DNA from: Legionellales bacterium UBA4722
GTDB lineage: Bacteria > Pseudomonadota > Gammaproteobacteria > DSM-16500
Length of the DNA stretch: 20,077 nucleotides
Direction: 5' to 3'
Assembly: GCA_002404295.1 (NCBI GenBank)
Contig: DHJK01000151.1
Location: 15,141 to 35,217, forward strand
The notes under the pieces are model-generated. The model did no database searches, was not told the origin of the DNA, and worked only from the letters and a program-made list of their open reading frames with translations. Both the position numbers and the translations under genes were made by a program. Below are positions 8,451 through 16,244 of the stretch, piece after piece; positions within the stretch are counted from its first letter, which is position 1, and every line of letters starts with the position of its first letter.

Positions 8451-9317
8451 TTACTGAAAATACTCCAACAACCCATCCAAATCCGCAATGCTATCATAGC
8501 GAATCACTAACTTTCCCTTACCTTTAATACTATGCTGAATCGCAACCGACAAATTCAGCCGCTTAGATAAAGACTCCTGCAACCTCGCCACATCAGGATC
8601 TATTGATTTAGGGACACCAGGCAACTTAGGTATCTGCATGCGACGCACCAACTCTTCAGTTTCACGCACCGACAATCCTTTATTCACTATCGCACGCGCC
8701 GCCTCAATTTGCGCATCAACCGACAATGTCAGCAACGCACGCGCATGACCCATTTCTAGATCACCATGCTCAAGCATCGTTTTCACTTCCATCGACAACC
8801 CCAACAATCGCAATAGATTAGTCACACTGGCTCGCGATTTACCCACAGCCTCAGCCACTTGACTATGCGTCATGGAAAACTCATCTAATAACCGTTGCAA
8901 CGCCATCGCTTCCTCAACGGGATTTAAGTTTTCACGCTGAATGTTTTCAATCAACGCAATCGCAACAGCCGCCTCATCAGGAATATCTCGCACAATCGCC
9001 GGAATTTCTGTAAGACCTGCTAATTGCGCAGCACGCCAACGCCGCTCACCCGCGACTATTTCATAACGACCGCCCAATAAATGCCGCACAAGAATCGGTT
9101 GAATCACACCTTGCGCACGGATTGAACTCGCCAAATCTTCTAATCCTTCAGGATTCATGTCCCGTCGCGGTTGATACTTGCCACTTTGAATGACATTGAC
9201 TGATAACTGACATAATTTTTCTTTATTGCCATCAGACTGACCCTGCTCCTCACCTGCTGAGGACGAGCCAACTAATAATGCATCTAATGATTTCCCCAAA
9301 CCGCGTTTTTTCACCAT
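8451..9317 (-). CDS. parB: Chromosome partitioning protein ParB
   Basis: ParB is a CTP-dependent clamp that loads at parS sites and spreads to position the origin region with ParA. From the chosen start the protein has 288 residues. It opens with MVKKRGLGKSLDALL, a common ParB N-terminus. The CTP-binding N-terminal domain shows GERRWRA at 90-96 and ENIQRENLNP at 124-133. A helix-turn-helix follows (MTHSQVAEAVGKSRASVTNL, about 149-168), then a C-terminal dimerisation region ending in LLEYFQ. Earlier in-frame starts exist (TTG 9356, ATG 9347, 9335 and 9320), but AGGAG seven bases before 9317 favours this one. parA, its usual upstream partner, is absent from the adjacent region. Confidence 0.95.
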   Translation of the reverse strand: MVKKRGLGKSLDALLVGSSSAGEEQGQSDGNKEKLCQLSVNVIQSGKYQPRRDMNPEGLEDLASSIRAQGVIQPILVRHLLGGRYEIVAGERRWRAAQLAGLTEIPAIVRDIPDEAAVAIALIENIQRENLNPVEEAMALQRLLDEFSMTHSQVAEAVGKSRASVTNLLRLLGLSMEVKTMLEHGDLEMGHARALLTLSVDAQIEAARAIVNKGLSVRETEELVRRMQIPKLPGVPKSIDPDVARLQESLSKRLNLSVAIQHSIKGKGKLVIRYDSIADLDGLLEYFQ

Positions 9318-9411
9318 CATCTTACTCCTGCTCATATTGGCTAACATCTTAATCAATCGGCGAGGGAAGCGCTAGGGCGGATAGTTGTTAATTATTCAGC
9401 AAGTTCCACCG

Positions 9412-9433
9412 ACCCAATCGTGAACGTGCCCGT
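9412..9433 (+). repeat. 22-base motif, partner of positions 84-105
   Basis: This motif lies just left of the large inverted repeat and matches the minus-strand copy at 84-105 apart from two compensating one-base indels. Together with the adjacent 17-base motif it reproduces, in inverted orientation, the order seen at the far end of the parB-atp block. Confidence 0.65.
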
Positions 9434-9434
9434 G

Positions 9435-9567
9435 CCCTCAACTCTCGTCATTGCGAGCGCGAGGACGCAACCTAGTCTTTCAGCGCTGCTTTGTGAGCTT
9501 AATGCTGCTAATCAGTTCTGGAAAGGCTAGGTTGCGTCCTCACGCTCGCAATGACGAGAGTTGAGGG
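9435..9567. repeat. Large inverted repeat (41-bp arms) upstream of parB and the HD gene
   Basis: The left arm (9435-9475) and right arm (9527-9567) are reverse complements at 40 of 41 positions, separated by a 51-base centre. A few more pairs (CTTTC against GAAAG) extend the stems inward. The arms contain the motif GTCATTGCGAGCGCGAG also seen at 9-25. There is no coding sequence in the centre and no obvious target-site duplication. It may be a non-autonomous palindromic element or two repeat units inserted head to head. It occupies half of the 303-base divergent gap between the parB and HD starts, and the right end supplies a plausible -35 element for the HD gene. Confidence 0.85.
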
Positions 9568-9589
9568 TAGGTTCGCGATAAGATAGAAT
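9561..9589 (+). promoter_or_regulatory. Candidate promoter for the HD phosphohydrolase gene
   Basis: TTGAGG (9561-9566) and TAGAAT (9584-9589) are separated by 17 bases, placing the start near 9596, about 25 bases ahead of the ATG at 9621. The -35 element lies inside the right arm of the inverted repeat, so the repeat may have helped create the promoter. Confidence 0.45.
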
Positions 9590-9620
9590 CAAACAACATT
9601 AAACCCACAAGTTGTCCATT

Positions 9621-11000
9621 ATGAATAATGAAAACATCTCCCACGTCATCAAAGACCCCGTACATGGCACCATGCAATTTTCCACATCCGAAAATAATTG
9701 GCTAAAACCATTCTATGACAGCCCCAATTTTCAACGCCTGCGTCATATCAAACAACTAGGCATGGGTGATTTCATTTTTCCAGGCGCAGTTCATACACGT
9801 TTTAACCATTCTCTAGGGTGCTCCTATATTGCAGGTCAAATCGCCCACAAAATAGGCTTGGCAGAAGAAGAGCGACAACTCGTCATGATCGCCTGCTTAT
9901 TACATGATATGGGTCACGGCCCTTTCTCCCATGCTTTTGAAGATTTGTTTCATCAAAAACTGATTCGCCATGAAGCCTGGACACCCTTCTTTTTATCAGA
10001 ATATCGCACAAAAGCTTTTTTCACTGAGTACAATCACAATAATCCACGACACAACCTCACTGAAGAAAAATTCAAACTCATTGAAGCCATGATTATGCAT
10101 AAAACACCTGTCAAACGTTTATTGGCGGATATTGTATCTTCACAACTCGATGCAGATCGGCTTGATTATTTATTAAGAGACAGTCATTTTTGCGGTGTGG
10201 CCTATGGCGAATTTGATTTACCCTGGATGCTCAACTCCATGATGATTGTGAACTCACCCCAAGGGGAGCGCTTAGGTCTCACGCACAAAGGCATTGGTGT
10301 AGTTGAGCATTACTTAATGGCCCGACGGTTAATGACGCGTAACATTTACCTGCATCCCAAAAAATTAGCGCTGGAGTTTTTCCTCATTCAATTGCTCACG
10401 AGCCTAGCGCAAAGTGTAGATGATTATGCCCCTTATGCAGACATCAAAAAAACACGCTTAGGCACCTTTTTATCAAACGCCAATCAATTTAATCAACAAA
10501 TCAATGCGGCTACTGATTTAAATCAACATAAACAACAATTTCTAACGCAAAACTATGCTAACTACAAAGAACTCTGCGATTATGATGTATCTGCTATTAT
10601 CAAATTATTAGCCCAGATGGATACACAACACCCTGCGGCTCAAATCGCTCAACGGCTACATTATCGACAAATGCCAAAAATTATTCGTATTGATATCGCA
10701 GATGTGGATCGTATTAAAAAATTACTCGTCGATTTTAAGGCTGCTCACAGTGAAACACTCCAAGATTGGCAACTTGCCCTGATTCAAACACCTCACCAAT
10801 CTTATACCGTCAGCGATGATCCTATTTTAATTACCAATGAACAAGAAGTGGTACGACCGTTAAATGAAATGTCGTTCATGATTGATGCGATGGGAGACAA
10901 GCTAGAACATACGGCTTTTATCTGCATCGATAAAACAAGCTATACATATCCTCCTCTACAAGCATTGATAAAAAATTTATCTGAAGCTGTCACCCCATGA
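9621..11000 (+). CDS. HD-domain phosphohydrolase (COG1078/SAMHD1-like)
   Basis: Predicted metal-dependent phosphohydrolase related to dNTP triphosphohydrolases and to YdhJ-type HD proteins; the substrate is not known. The 459-residue protein opens with KDPVHGTMQFS and has the metal-binding series expected for the superfamily: HTRFNHSLG (58-66), LLHDMGHGPFSHAFE (93-107, with the His-Asp pair at 95-96) and the later aspartate in LDADRLDYLLRDS (176-188). All key residues are present, so it is probably active. I chose the ATG at 9621 over an in-frame TTG at 9612; the ribosome site is weak in either case. It converges with the next gene, only four bases between stop codons. It may clean up or regulate nucleotide pools; a role in phage defence is possible but unsupported. 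Confidence 0.88.
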   Translation: MNNENISHVIKDPVHGTMQFSTSENNWLKPFYDSPNFQRLRHIKQLGMGDFIFPGAVHTRFNHSLGCSYIAGQIAHKIGLAEEERQLVMIACLLHDMGHGPFSHAFEDLFHQKLIRHEAWTPFFLSEYRTKAFFTEYNHNNPRHNLTEEKFKLIEAMIMHKTPVKRLLADIVSSQLDADRLDYLLRDSHFCGVAYGEFDLPWMLNSMMIVNSPQGERLGLTHKGIGVVEHYLMARRLMTRNIYLHPKKLALEFFLIQLLTSLAQSVDDYAPYADIKKTRLGTFLSNANQFNQQINAATDLNQHKQQFLTQNYANYKELCDYDVSAIIKLLAQMDTQHPAAQIAQRLHYRQMPKIIRIDIADVDRIKKLLVDFKAAHSETLQDWQLALIQTPHQSYTVSDDPILITNEQEVVRPLNEMSFMIDAMGDKLEHTAFICIDKTSYTYPPLQALIKNLSEAVTP

Positions 11001-11004
11001 ACAC

Positions 11005-12558
11005 TTATTTAAACTTAGGCACAGAGCAAGAAGCGTCGCCGGAGTTATCAAAATTGACATAAATATCATGCTTGGTCACATCAATAATGTTTGCTAACTG
11101 CTCTACTGTTAACATTGATATGACATTAGCAGGCTGTGAGATCCGATCAAATTCGACAACCTGTTCTTGACTGATATTCAATTTTATTAATTCATTTCTG
11201 GCTTTATTAAAGTAAAAAAGATACTTATCCTTTAAATAATCTACGCGCACATAAAAAGCATTTTCCACAATAGAAGACAGCGCTATTGCTAATTGTACTT
11301 TCTCGAACAGCTGCTCTTCATTTAATGGGCTCTCTTGATCATCTTCATCCAATGATGCAACAGTGCTTAAAGACTTAATTGCTTCTTTTTCTTCTGGCAG
11401 CGACAGCTTTACAATTCCACACTCTTCAAAATCGACATAACTTAAAAGAGTATTCGTTATAGCCCCAGGTAATTTATACTTATCTTTACTTGCATGATGA
11501 TTAGAAGATGAAGCAACAGCAGAAAATAACATATGAGAAACTAATGAATGCTTGTTCGTAACTCTTATTTGAAAAGGCTCACAACGCAATGTGGATAGCG
11601 CATGTTTGATAAAAAAATCTAAATCTCGCACAAGGTAATCAAAAATAGCGGTAGCAGCATTAGCACATGTTGGGAAAAAATCGCGAGAGACCATGTCTCT
11701 TACACTCTTTAAATATTTATAAGTTTGCTGTATTTCATTTTGTTCATACAATCTCTGCACGACGGTTTTTGCCTCATCAGTAGAAATCATACCTTGTTGT
11801 ACTAATGTCTCTTCTTCTATTTGTGCAGCAGCTTGGGTAACATTCATTACTGCCTGACGTACACAGTAACCCATTCCTCCAACCAGCGCTAATAGAAGCA
11901 CAATCTCCATAACTGTAATCTCATCCGATAAGTTGTCCAACTCACTTGCACTTTCTTCATTAGCACATGAATTCTTCAACAAGAATAAACATTCCGCCGA
12001 TAAGGATTGAGAAACTTCGAAATTAATTTTTTCATTAGCATTCGCCTCACAATATTGATGAGGATAAAAAAAATACCTAATTTCATCTCCCACAGGATCG
12101 TTAGGTGCATCATAAAACACTTCTGGCAATGTAGAAAAAGTATTGGAATCTGCAGGACATGGATGGTCACGGTAAGGATCCCAGATTGAATTGAAATTTT
12201 TATTCTCTGTTTCTCCATCAAATTGTATCGCTAACCCCAGCCCTGTTATTCCTGCAAAGACTCCAGTTACGGCTAGAACAAATGCCGTCCTGCTTGTGAG
12301 TATTTGTGTTATACGATTATCAGCTTGATGTAGTCTAGCTCTAATATGTGAACTTCGGGTGGCTGCTTCTAGCATCCCTTTTGAATCTGGAATTTCAAAA
12401 ACAGAGATTACCCCACCACTTTCAGGAGCTACATTTATAGAAACACTGCTATAATCTGACGAGTGCGTGGCTGATAGTAGTGATACCTTCTCTTCATCAG
12501 CCGGAAGTGTTGTAGAATTAGTTGAATAAAACCATTGTGTTAGCCTACCGAACGCCAT
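11005..12558 (-). CDS. Orphan two-transmembrane protein of unknown function
   Basis: I do not recognise this 517-residue protein. The N-terminal 90 residues are Ser/Thr-rich and polar. A first transmembrane segment (about 91-113, TAFVLAVTGVFAGITGLGLA) is followed by a polar stretch of about 100 residues holding four cysteines (134, 170, 190, 198) and then a second segment (about 214-233). The remaining 280 residues are soluble, probably helical and acidic, with no motif I know. The four cysteines in a loop between two membrane helices suggest disulfides in an oxidising compartment such as the periplasm or a host vacuole. No signal peptide is seen. The start at 12558 has GAGGTG seven bases upstream; a longer frame from 12609 is less likely. 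Composition looks more AT-rich than its neighbours, which suits an accessory or effector-like gene, but no secretion signal proves that. Confidence 0.75.
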   Translation of the reverse strand: MAFGRLTQWFYSTNSTTLPADEEKVSLLSATHSSDYSSVSINVAPESGGVISVFEIPDSKGMLEAATRSSHIRARLHQADNRITQILTSRTAFVLAVTGVFAGITGLGLAIQFDGETENKNFNSIWDPYRDHPCPADSNTFSTLPEVFYDAPNDPVGDEIRYFFYPHQYCEANANEKINFEVSQSLSAECLFLLKNSCANEESASELDNLSDEITVMEIVLLLALVGGMGYCVRQAVMNVTQAAAQIEEETLVQQGMISTDEAKTVVQRLYEQNEIQQTYKYLKSVRDMVSRDFFPTCANAATAIFDYLVRDLDFFIKHALSTLRCEPFQIRVTNKHSLVSHMLFSAVASSSNHHASKDKYKLPGAITNTLLSYVDFEECGIVKLSLPEEKEAIKSLSTVASLDEDDQESPLNEEQLFEKVQLAIALSSIVENAFYVRVDYLKDKYLFYFNKARNELIKLNISQEQVVEFDRISQPANVISMLTVEQLANIIDVTKHDIYVNFDNSGDASCSVPKFK

Positions 12559-12608
12559 TACACACCTCTTTTTGATAATAATTTTTACATGTTTAATTTT
12601 GGTGTGCA

Positions 12609-12638
12609 ATAATACATCATCTAATGCCGGACTTACAA
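12609..12638 (-). promoter_or_regulatory. Candidate promoter for the orphan membrane protein
   Basis: On the minus strand, TTGTAA (12633-12638) and TATTAT (12609-12614) are 18 bases apart. The predicted start would leave a leader of about 45 bases before the ATG at 12558. It lies in the same 167-base divergent gap as the glmU promoter. Confidence 0.45.
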
Positions 12639-12681
12639 GCGTTATTCACTTTTACTGAGATTAATGCTAATCGAAACCTTC

Positions 12682-12692
12682 TGATATATAAT
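12682..12692 (+). promoter_or_regulatory. Candidate -10 region for glmU-glmS
   Basis: A perfect TATAAT occupies 12687-12692 and is preceded by a TG at 12682-12683. No good -35 hexamer lies at the right distance, so this would be a weak or activator-dependent promoter. The predicted start leaves a leader of about 26 bases before the glmU ATG; the nearest purine-rich site (AAGGA) is unusually far from that ATG. Confidence 0.4.
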
Positions 12693-12725
12693 CGCAAAAA
12701 TCTATCAAGGATCTGAACTCTTATT

Positions 12726-14102
12726 ATGTCTCTCAGCATTGTCATCCTGGCCGCAGGCCAGGGCAAACGCATGAATTCAAAATTACCTAAGGTATTACAT
12801 CGCTTAGCGGGTAAAACTTTACTAGAACATGTCGTACAAAGCACAATTCCGCTTTATCCAAGCATCCCGCCTATTGTTATCTATGGACATCAGGGAGAAG
12901 TCGTACGTGCCGCACTTCCAGAACTCAATGTCACTTGGGTCGAACAACAGCAGCAGCTAGGCACAGGACATGCAGCACTACAAGCATTGCCCCATCTTTC
13001 TGCCTCAGACCGCGTTCTTATTCTCTATGGCGATGTTCCTCTTATTACTACAGAAACGTTGCAACAATTTATAGATAAGACACCTACCAACGTGCTAGGC
13101 ATTATCACTGCTGATTACCCCATATCCATGGGTTTAGGACGCATTTTTCGAGACGAGCATAATAAAATTACTCGTATTATTGAAGAAAAAGATGCAACCG
13201 CCAGTGAGCGTCTTATTAAAGAAATTAACACAGGGATTTATTTAGTACCTGCGGGTTATTTACAAAAATGGTTGCCTTTATTACAAAACACAAATGCGCA
13301 ACATGAATATTATTTAACGGAGATTGTTGAATTTGCAGTTAAAGAAAATCTAACCATTCACTCAGAGAAGCCTCTCCGTTTAGAAGAAATAGCGGGTATC
13401 AATGATTGTTTACAGCTCGCTCAAGCTGAACGCATGTATCAATATAGCTCTGCTGTGAAATTAATGCAGCAGGGTGTAACGCTTTATGATCCTTCACGGC
13501 TTGATGTGCGCGGTGATGTCTCTTGTGGCCATGATGTTACTATTGATATTAATGTTATTTTAGAAGGTCGAGTGATTATCGGCAATCATTGCAAAATTGG
13601 TGCTAACACTGTATTACGCAATGTGACACTGGGTGATCACGTGGAAATCAAAGAAAATTGTGTGATTGATGGCGCGGACATTGCTGAACATTGCATCGTC
13701 GGCCCTTTTGCACGAGTTCGACCAGGCACACACGTTGCATCGCATGTTCATATCGGTAATTTCATCGAAATTAAAAATAGCACTATCAGTTCACATAGCA
13801 AACTGAATCATGTCAGCTACATCGGTGACAGCGAAATTGGTAAACGCGTGAATATCGGCGCAGGTACTATTACTTGTAATTATGATGGCGCAGACAAACA
13901 TAAAACTATTATTGGTGATGATGCATTTATTGGTTCCAATTCATCATTAGTGGCGCCCGTAACTATCGGGGAAAATGCCACCATTGGTGCAAGCTCTACC
14001 ATTACACGTGATGCGCCAGCACAACAATTAACACTATGCCGCACACCCCAACGCAGCATCGCCAATTGGCAACGAAAAAAGAAAAGCAAGCAGGAGAGTT
14101 AA
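12726..14102 (+). CDS. glmU: Bifunctional GlcNAc-1-P uridyltransferase / GlcN-1-P acetyltransferase
   Basis: Cytoplasmic enzyme that acetylates glucosamine-1-phosphate and then joins it to UMP, giving UDP-GlcNAc for peptidoglycan and LPS. The 458-residue protein (E. coli 456) has the uridyltransferase loop LAAGQGKRM (8-16), QLGTGHAA (77-84) and the magnesium-binding aspartate in YGDVPL (101-106). From about residue 250 a left-handed beta-helix of hexapeptide repeats forms the acetyltransferase domain, with the likely catalytic His364 in LNHVSYIGDSEIG and NIGAGTITCNYDG after it. The stretch usually reading GYGRI is GLGRI here, a small oddity. It is followed by glmS one base after its stop, so the two are surely cotranscribed and coupled. 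Confidence 0.98.
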   Translation: MSLSIVILAAGQGKRMNSKLPKVLHRLAGKTLLEHVVQSTIPLYPSIPPIVIYGHQGEVVRAALPELNVTWVEQQQQLGTGHAALQALPHLSASDRVLILYGDVPLITTETLQQFIDKTPTNVLGIITADYPISMGLGRIFRDEHNKITRIIEEKDATASERLIKEINTGIYLVPAGYLQKWLPLLQNTNAQHEYYLTEIVEFAVKENLTIHSEKPLRLEEIAGINDCLQLAQAERMYQYSSAVKLMQQGVTLYDPSRLDVRGDVSCGHDVTIDINVILEGRVIIGNHCKIGANTVLRNVTLGDHVEIKENCVIDGADIAEHCIVGPFARVRPGTHVASHVHIGNFIEIKNSTISSHSKLNHVSYIGDSEIGKRVNIGAGTITCNYDGADKHKTIIGDDAFIGSNSSLVAPVTIGENATIGASSTITRDAPAQQLTLCRTPQRSIANWQRKKKSKQES

Positions 14103-14103
14103 T

Positions 14104-15933
14104 ATGTGTGGCATTGTCGGTGCAATAGCTGAGCGTAGCATTAAACAAATTTTAATTGATGGTCTGAAACGTCTGGAATACCGTGGTTACGATTCAGCAG
14201 GTTTTGCAATTTTAACCGACAAGCATCAATTAGAACGTTTACGTACATCCGGAAAAGTGCGCGAGCTTGAAAATGCCGCGGCCAATTCTACTATCGATGG
14301 CAACATCGGTATTGCACATACACGCTGGGCAACACATGGTGTGCCTTCTGAAGAAAATGCGCATCCTTTAGTGTCACATAACGATGTTGCTGTGGTGCAT
14401 AATGGCATTATTGAAAATCACGAAGCATTAAAAATATTTCTTCTTGAGCAAGGTTATGAATTTAGCTCAGAAACAGATACAGAAACTGTAGTGCATTTAA
14501 TTCATTATCATCTTAAAAAAACGGGTGATTTACTTCTTGCAACGCAACAAACAGTCGCGAAACTGGAAGGTGCTTATGCACTCGGAATTTTATCTGCAAG
14601 CTTTCCTGACCGTCTTATCGCAGTGCGTCATGGCTCACCATTAGTGATTGGCAAAGGCGACAAGAATGAAAACTTTTTTGCATCGGATATGTTGGCTTTA
14701 TTATCCTCTACTAACAAATTCATTTATTTGGAAGAAGGCGATATCGCTGATATCACAAAAACGGCTATTGCGATTTATGACATTGAGAATAAACCGGTTG
14801 AGCGTGAAACTCATCAAGTCGATATGACGCTAGATAGCACGGATCGCGGTAATTTTCGACATTACATGATCAAAGAAATTTTTGAGCAGCCACAAGCTGT
14901 TATTACTAATTTAGAAGGTCGTTTAGGCAAAGACACCATCCTTGACAGTGCCTTTGGTTTAAGCGCCACGAAAATTTTTCAGCAAGTACAGCATGTGCAA
15001 TTGATTGCTTGCGGCACGAGTTATCACGCTGCGATGGTTGCGCGCTATTGGTTAGAATCACTGGCTGGTATTCCGTGTTCGGTTGAAGTTGCGAGCGAGT
15101 TTCGTTATCGCAAAGTCATGGTGCAGCCTAATAGCTTGTTCGTGACATTATCGCAATCAGGCGAAACAGCGGATACGTTGGCAGCATTACGTTTAGCAAA
15201 AAAATTAGGGTATTTAAGTTCACTGGCTATTTGCAATGTACCAGAAAGCTCACTGATTCGTGAATCAGAATTGCATTTTATGACACGTGCGGGCATGGAA
15301 ATTGGGGTCGCATCCACTAAAGCATTTACAGCACAATTGACAGCTCTACTCATGCTGACAATCGTCTTAGGACGACATCATCACTTGCCTGCGGGAACGG
15401 AACACCACTTAGTGGCTGAGTTACGCAAGCTACCTCAAGCACTGGAAGCCGCACTTAAACAAGATGACATCATTGCTCGTCTTGCGACTGCTTTTGTTGA
15501 TAAAGAACATGCTTTGTTTTTAGGCCGCGGTGCGTTATACCCTATTGCATTAGAAGGCGCGCTTAAATTAAAAGAAATTTCTTATATTCATGCTGAAGGA
15601 TATCCAGCTGGCGAATTAAAACATGGCCCACTTGCGCTGGTAGATAAAAACATGCCGGTTGTGACTGTGGCACCTAATGATGAATTGCTAGAAAAACTCA
15701 AATCAAATTTACATACTGTGCGCGCGCGCGGTGGTGAGTTATTTGTTTTTACGGATAGTATGAAATCTACGGACAAAGGGATTCATATTATCGAAATGCC
15801 TACTGTTGATAAAATGCTAGCGCCGATTGTGTATACCATTCCTTTGCAATTATTGGCTTATCATGTTGCTGTGCTAAAAGGCACGGATGTGGATCAGCCT
15901 AGGAATTTGGCGAAGTCGGTGACAGTGGAATAG
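14104..15933 (+). CDS. glmS: Glutamine-fructose-6-phosphate aminotransferase (isomerizing)
   Basis: Makes glucosamine-6-phosphate from fructose-6-phosphate and glutamine, the first committed step of amino-sugar synthesis. At 609 residues it equals the E. coli enzyme. The N-terminal glutaminase domain has the nucleophile Cys2 (exposed after Met removal), RWATHG (74-79) and the HNGII oxyanion region near 99-103. The C-terminal half has two SIS sugar-binding domains, with CGTSYHAA near residue 302, SQSGETADT, ASTKAFTAQ, and EGYPAGELKHGP, ending in the canonical DQPRNLAKSVTVE. Its ribosome site (AGGAGAG) lies inside the end of glmU. No ribozyme-like leader is present, as expected outside Gram-positives. 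No clear terminator follows. Confidence 0.98.
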   Translation: MCGIVGAIAERSIKQILIDGLKRLEYRGYDSAGFAILTDKHQLERLRTSGKVRELENAAANSTIDGNIGIAHTRWATHGVPSEENAHPLVSHNDVAVVHNGIIENHEALKIFLLEQGYEFSSETDTETVVHLIHYHLKKTGDLLLATQQTVAKLEGAYALGILSASFPDRLIAVRHGSPLVIGKGDKNENFFASDMLALLSSTNKFIYLEEGDIADITKTAIAIYDIENKPVERETHQVDMTLDSTDRGNFRHYMIKEIFEQPQAVITNLEGRLGKDTILDSAFGLSATKIFQQVQHVQLIACGTSYHAAMVARYWLESLAGIPCSVEVASEFRYRKVMVQPNSLFVTLSQSGETADTLAALRLAKKLGYLSSLAICNVPESSLIRESELHFMTRAGMEIGVASTKAFTAQLTALLMLTIVLGRHHHLPAGTEHHLVAELRKLPQALEAALKQDDIIARLATAFVDKEHALFLGRGALYPIALEGALKLKEISYIHAEGYPAGELKHGPLALVDKNMPVVTVAPNDELLEKLKSNLHTVRARGGELFVFTDSMKSTDKGIHIIEMPTVDKMLAPIVYTIPLQLLAYHVAVLKGTDVDQPRNLAKSVTVE

Positions 15934-16244
15934 CTGTGTCATTCCCTGCTACGGCGCATTACAATCCGGTAAATAGATTTTGTCATCCTGAGCCCTTCTT
16001 TCTAGGGCGAAGGATCGGCTGAGTTTCTCCTGTTTTTGCTTAGCAACGTTAATTTTAAATATCAATGACCTACATCACTTTCTTAAGTTAATTCACGTTT
16101 CATAAACATCGATTGATAAATTCTTCAGAAAATACTTCTATAAAAATCATCAAGCTAGCCACCTCCCACCTACAAAAAAGGCAATATTACCAACAAGTGC
16201 TATGCTTAAAGGAACAGAGTAAGCATGGCGGGGAAGGTGCAACT
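15934..16244. other. Gap between glmS and the duplicated orphan gene
   Basis: This 311-base stretch has no supported gene. It contains the repeat hairpin at 15981-16015, an AT-rich run from about 16040, and short purine-rich sequences ahead of the next gene. An in-frame TTG at 16113 would extend the downstream gene into the gap, and a seven-codon reading frame (16225-16248) overlaps the start of that gene. A possible -10 (TATAAA, 16139-16144) has no good -35 at standard spacing. Confidence 0.6.
15981..16015. repeat. Short palindromic intergenic repeat
   Basis: The stretch reads TGTCATCCTGAGCCC, a short loop, then AGGGCGAAGGATC. The inner stem GCCCT (15992-15996) pairs with AGGGC (16004-16008) around a seven-base loop. 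The form GTCATCCTGAG...GAAGGATC recurs between genes in many bacterial genomes. It lies about 50 bases after glmS and might weakly terminate transcription, but no U tract follows. Confidence 0.55.

Noticed and set aside
9612..9620. TTG start for the HD gene
   Set aside because: An ATG three codons later is the more usual start and the extra residues add nothing recognisable.
11001..11004. Bidirectional terminator between the converging HD and orphan genes
   Set aside because: Only four bases separate the stops and no hairpin with flanking A/T tracts is visible.
9621..12558. HD phosphohydrolase plus membrane protein as a phage-defence pair
   Set aside because: They are convergent, not an operon; the HD protein looks like a housekeeping COG1078 member; no other defence gene is nearby.
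16113..16244. N-terminal extension of the duplicated orphan protein from a TTG
   Set aside because: No ribosome site precedes the TTG, while the ATG at 16245 has AAGGTG at good spacing.
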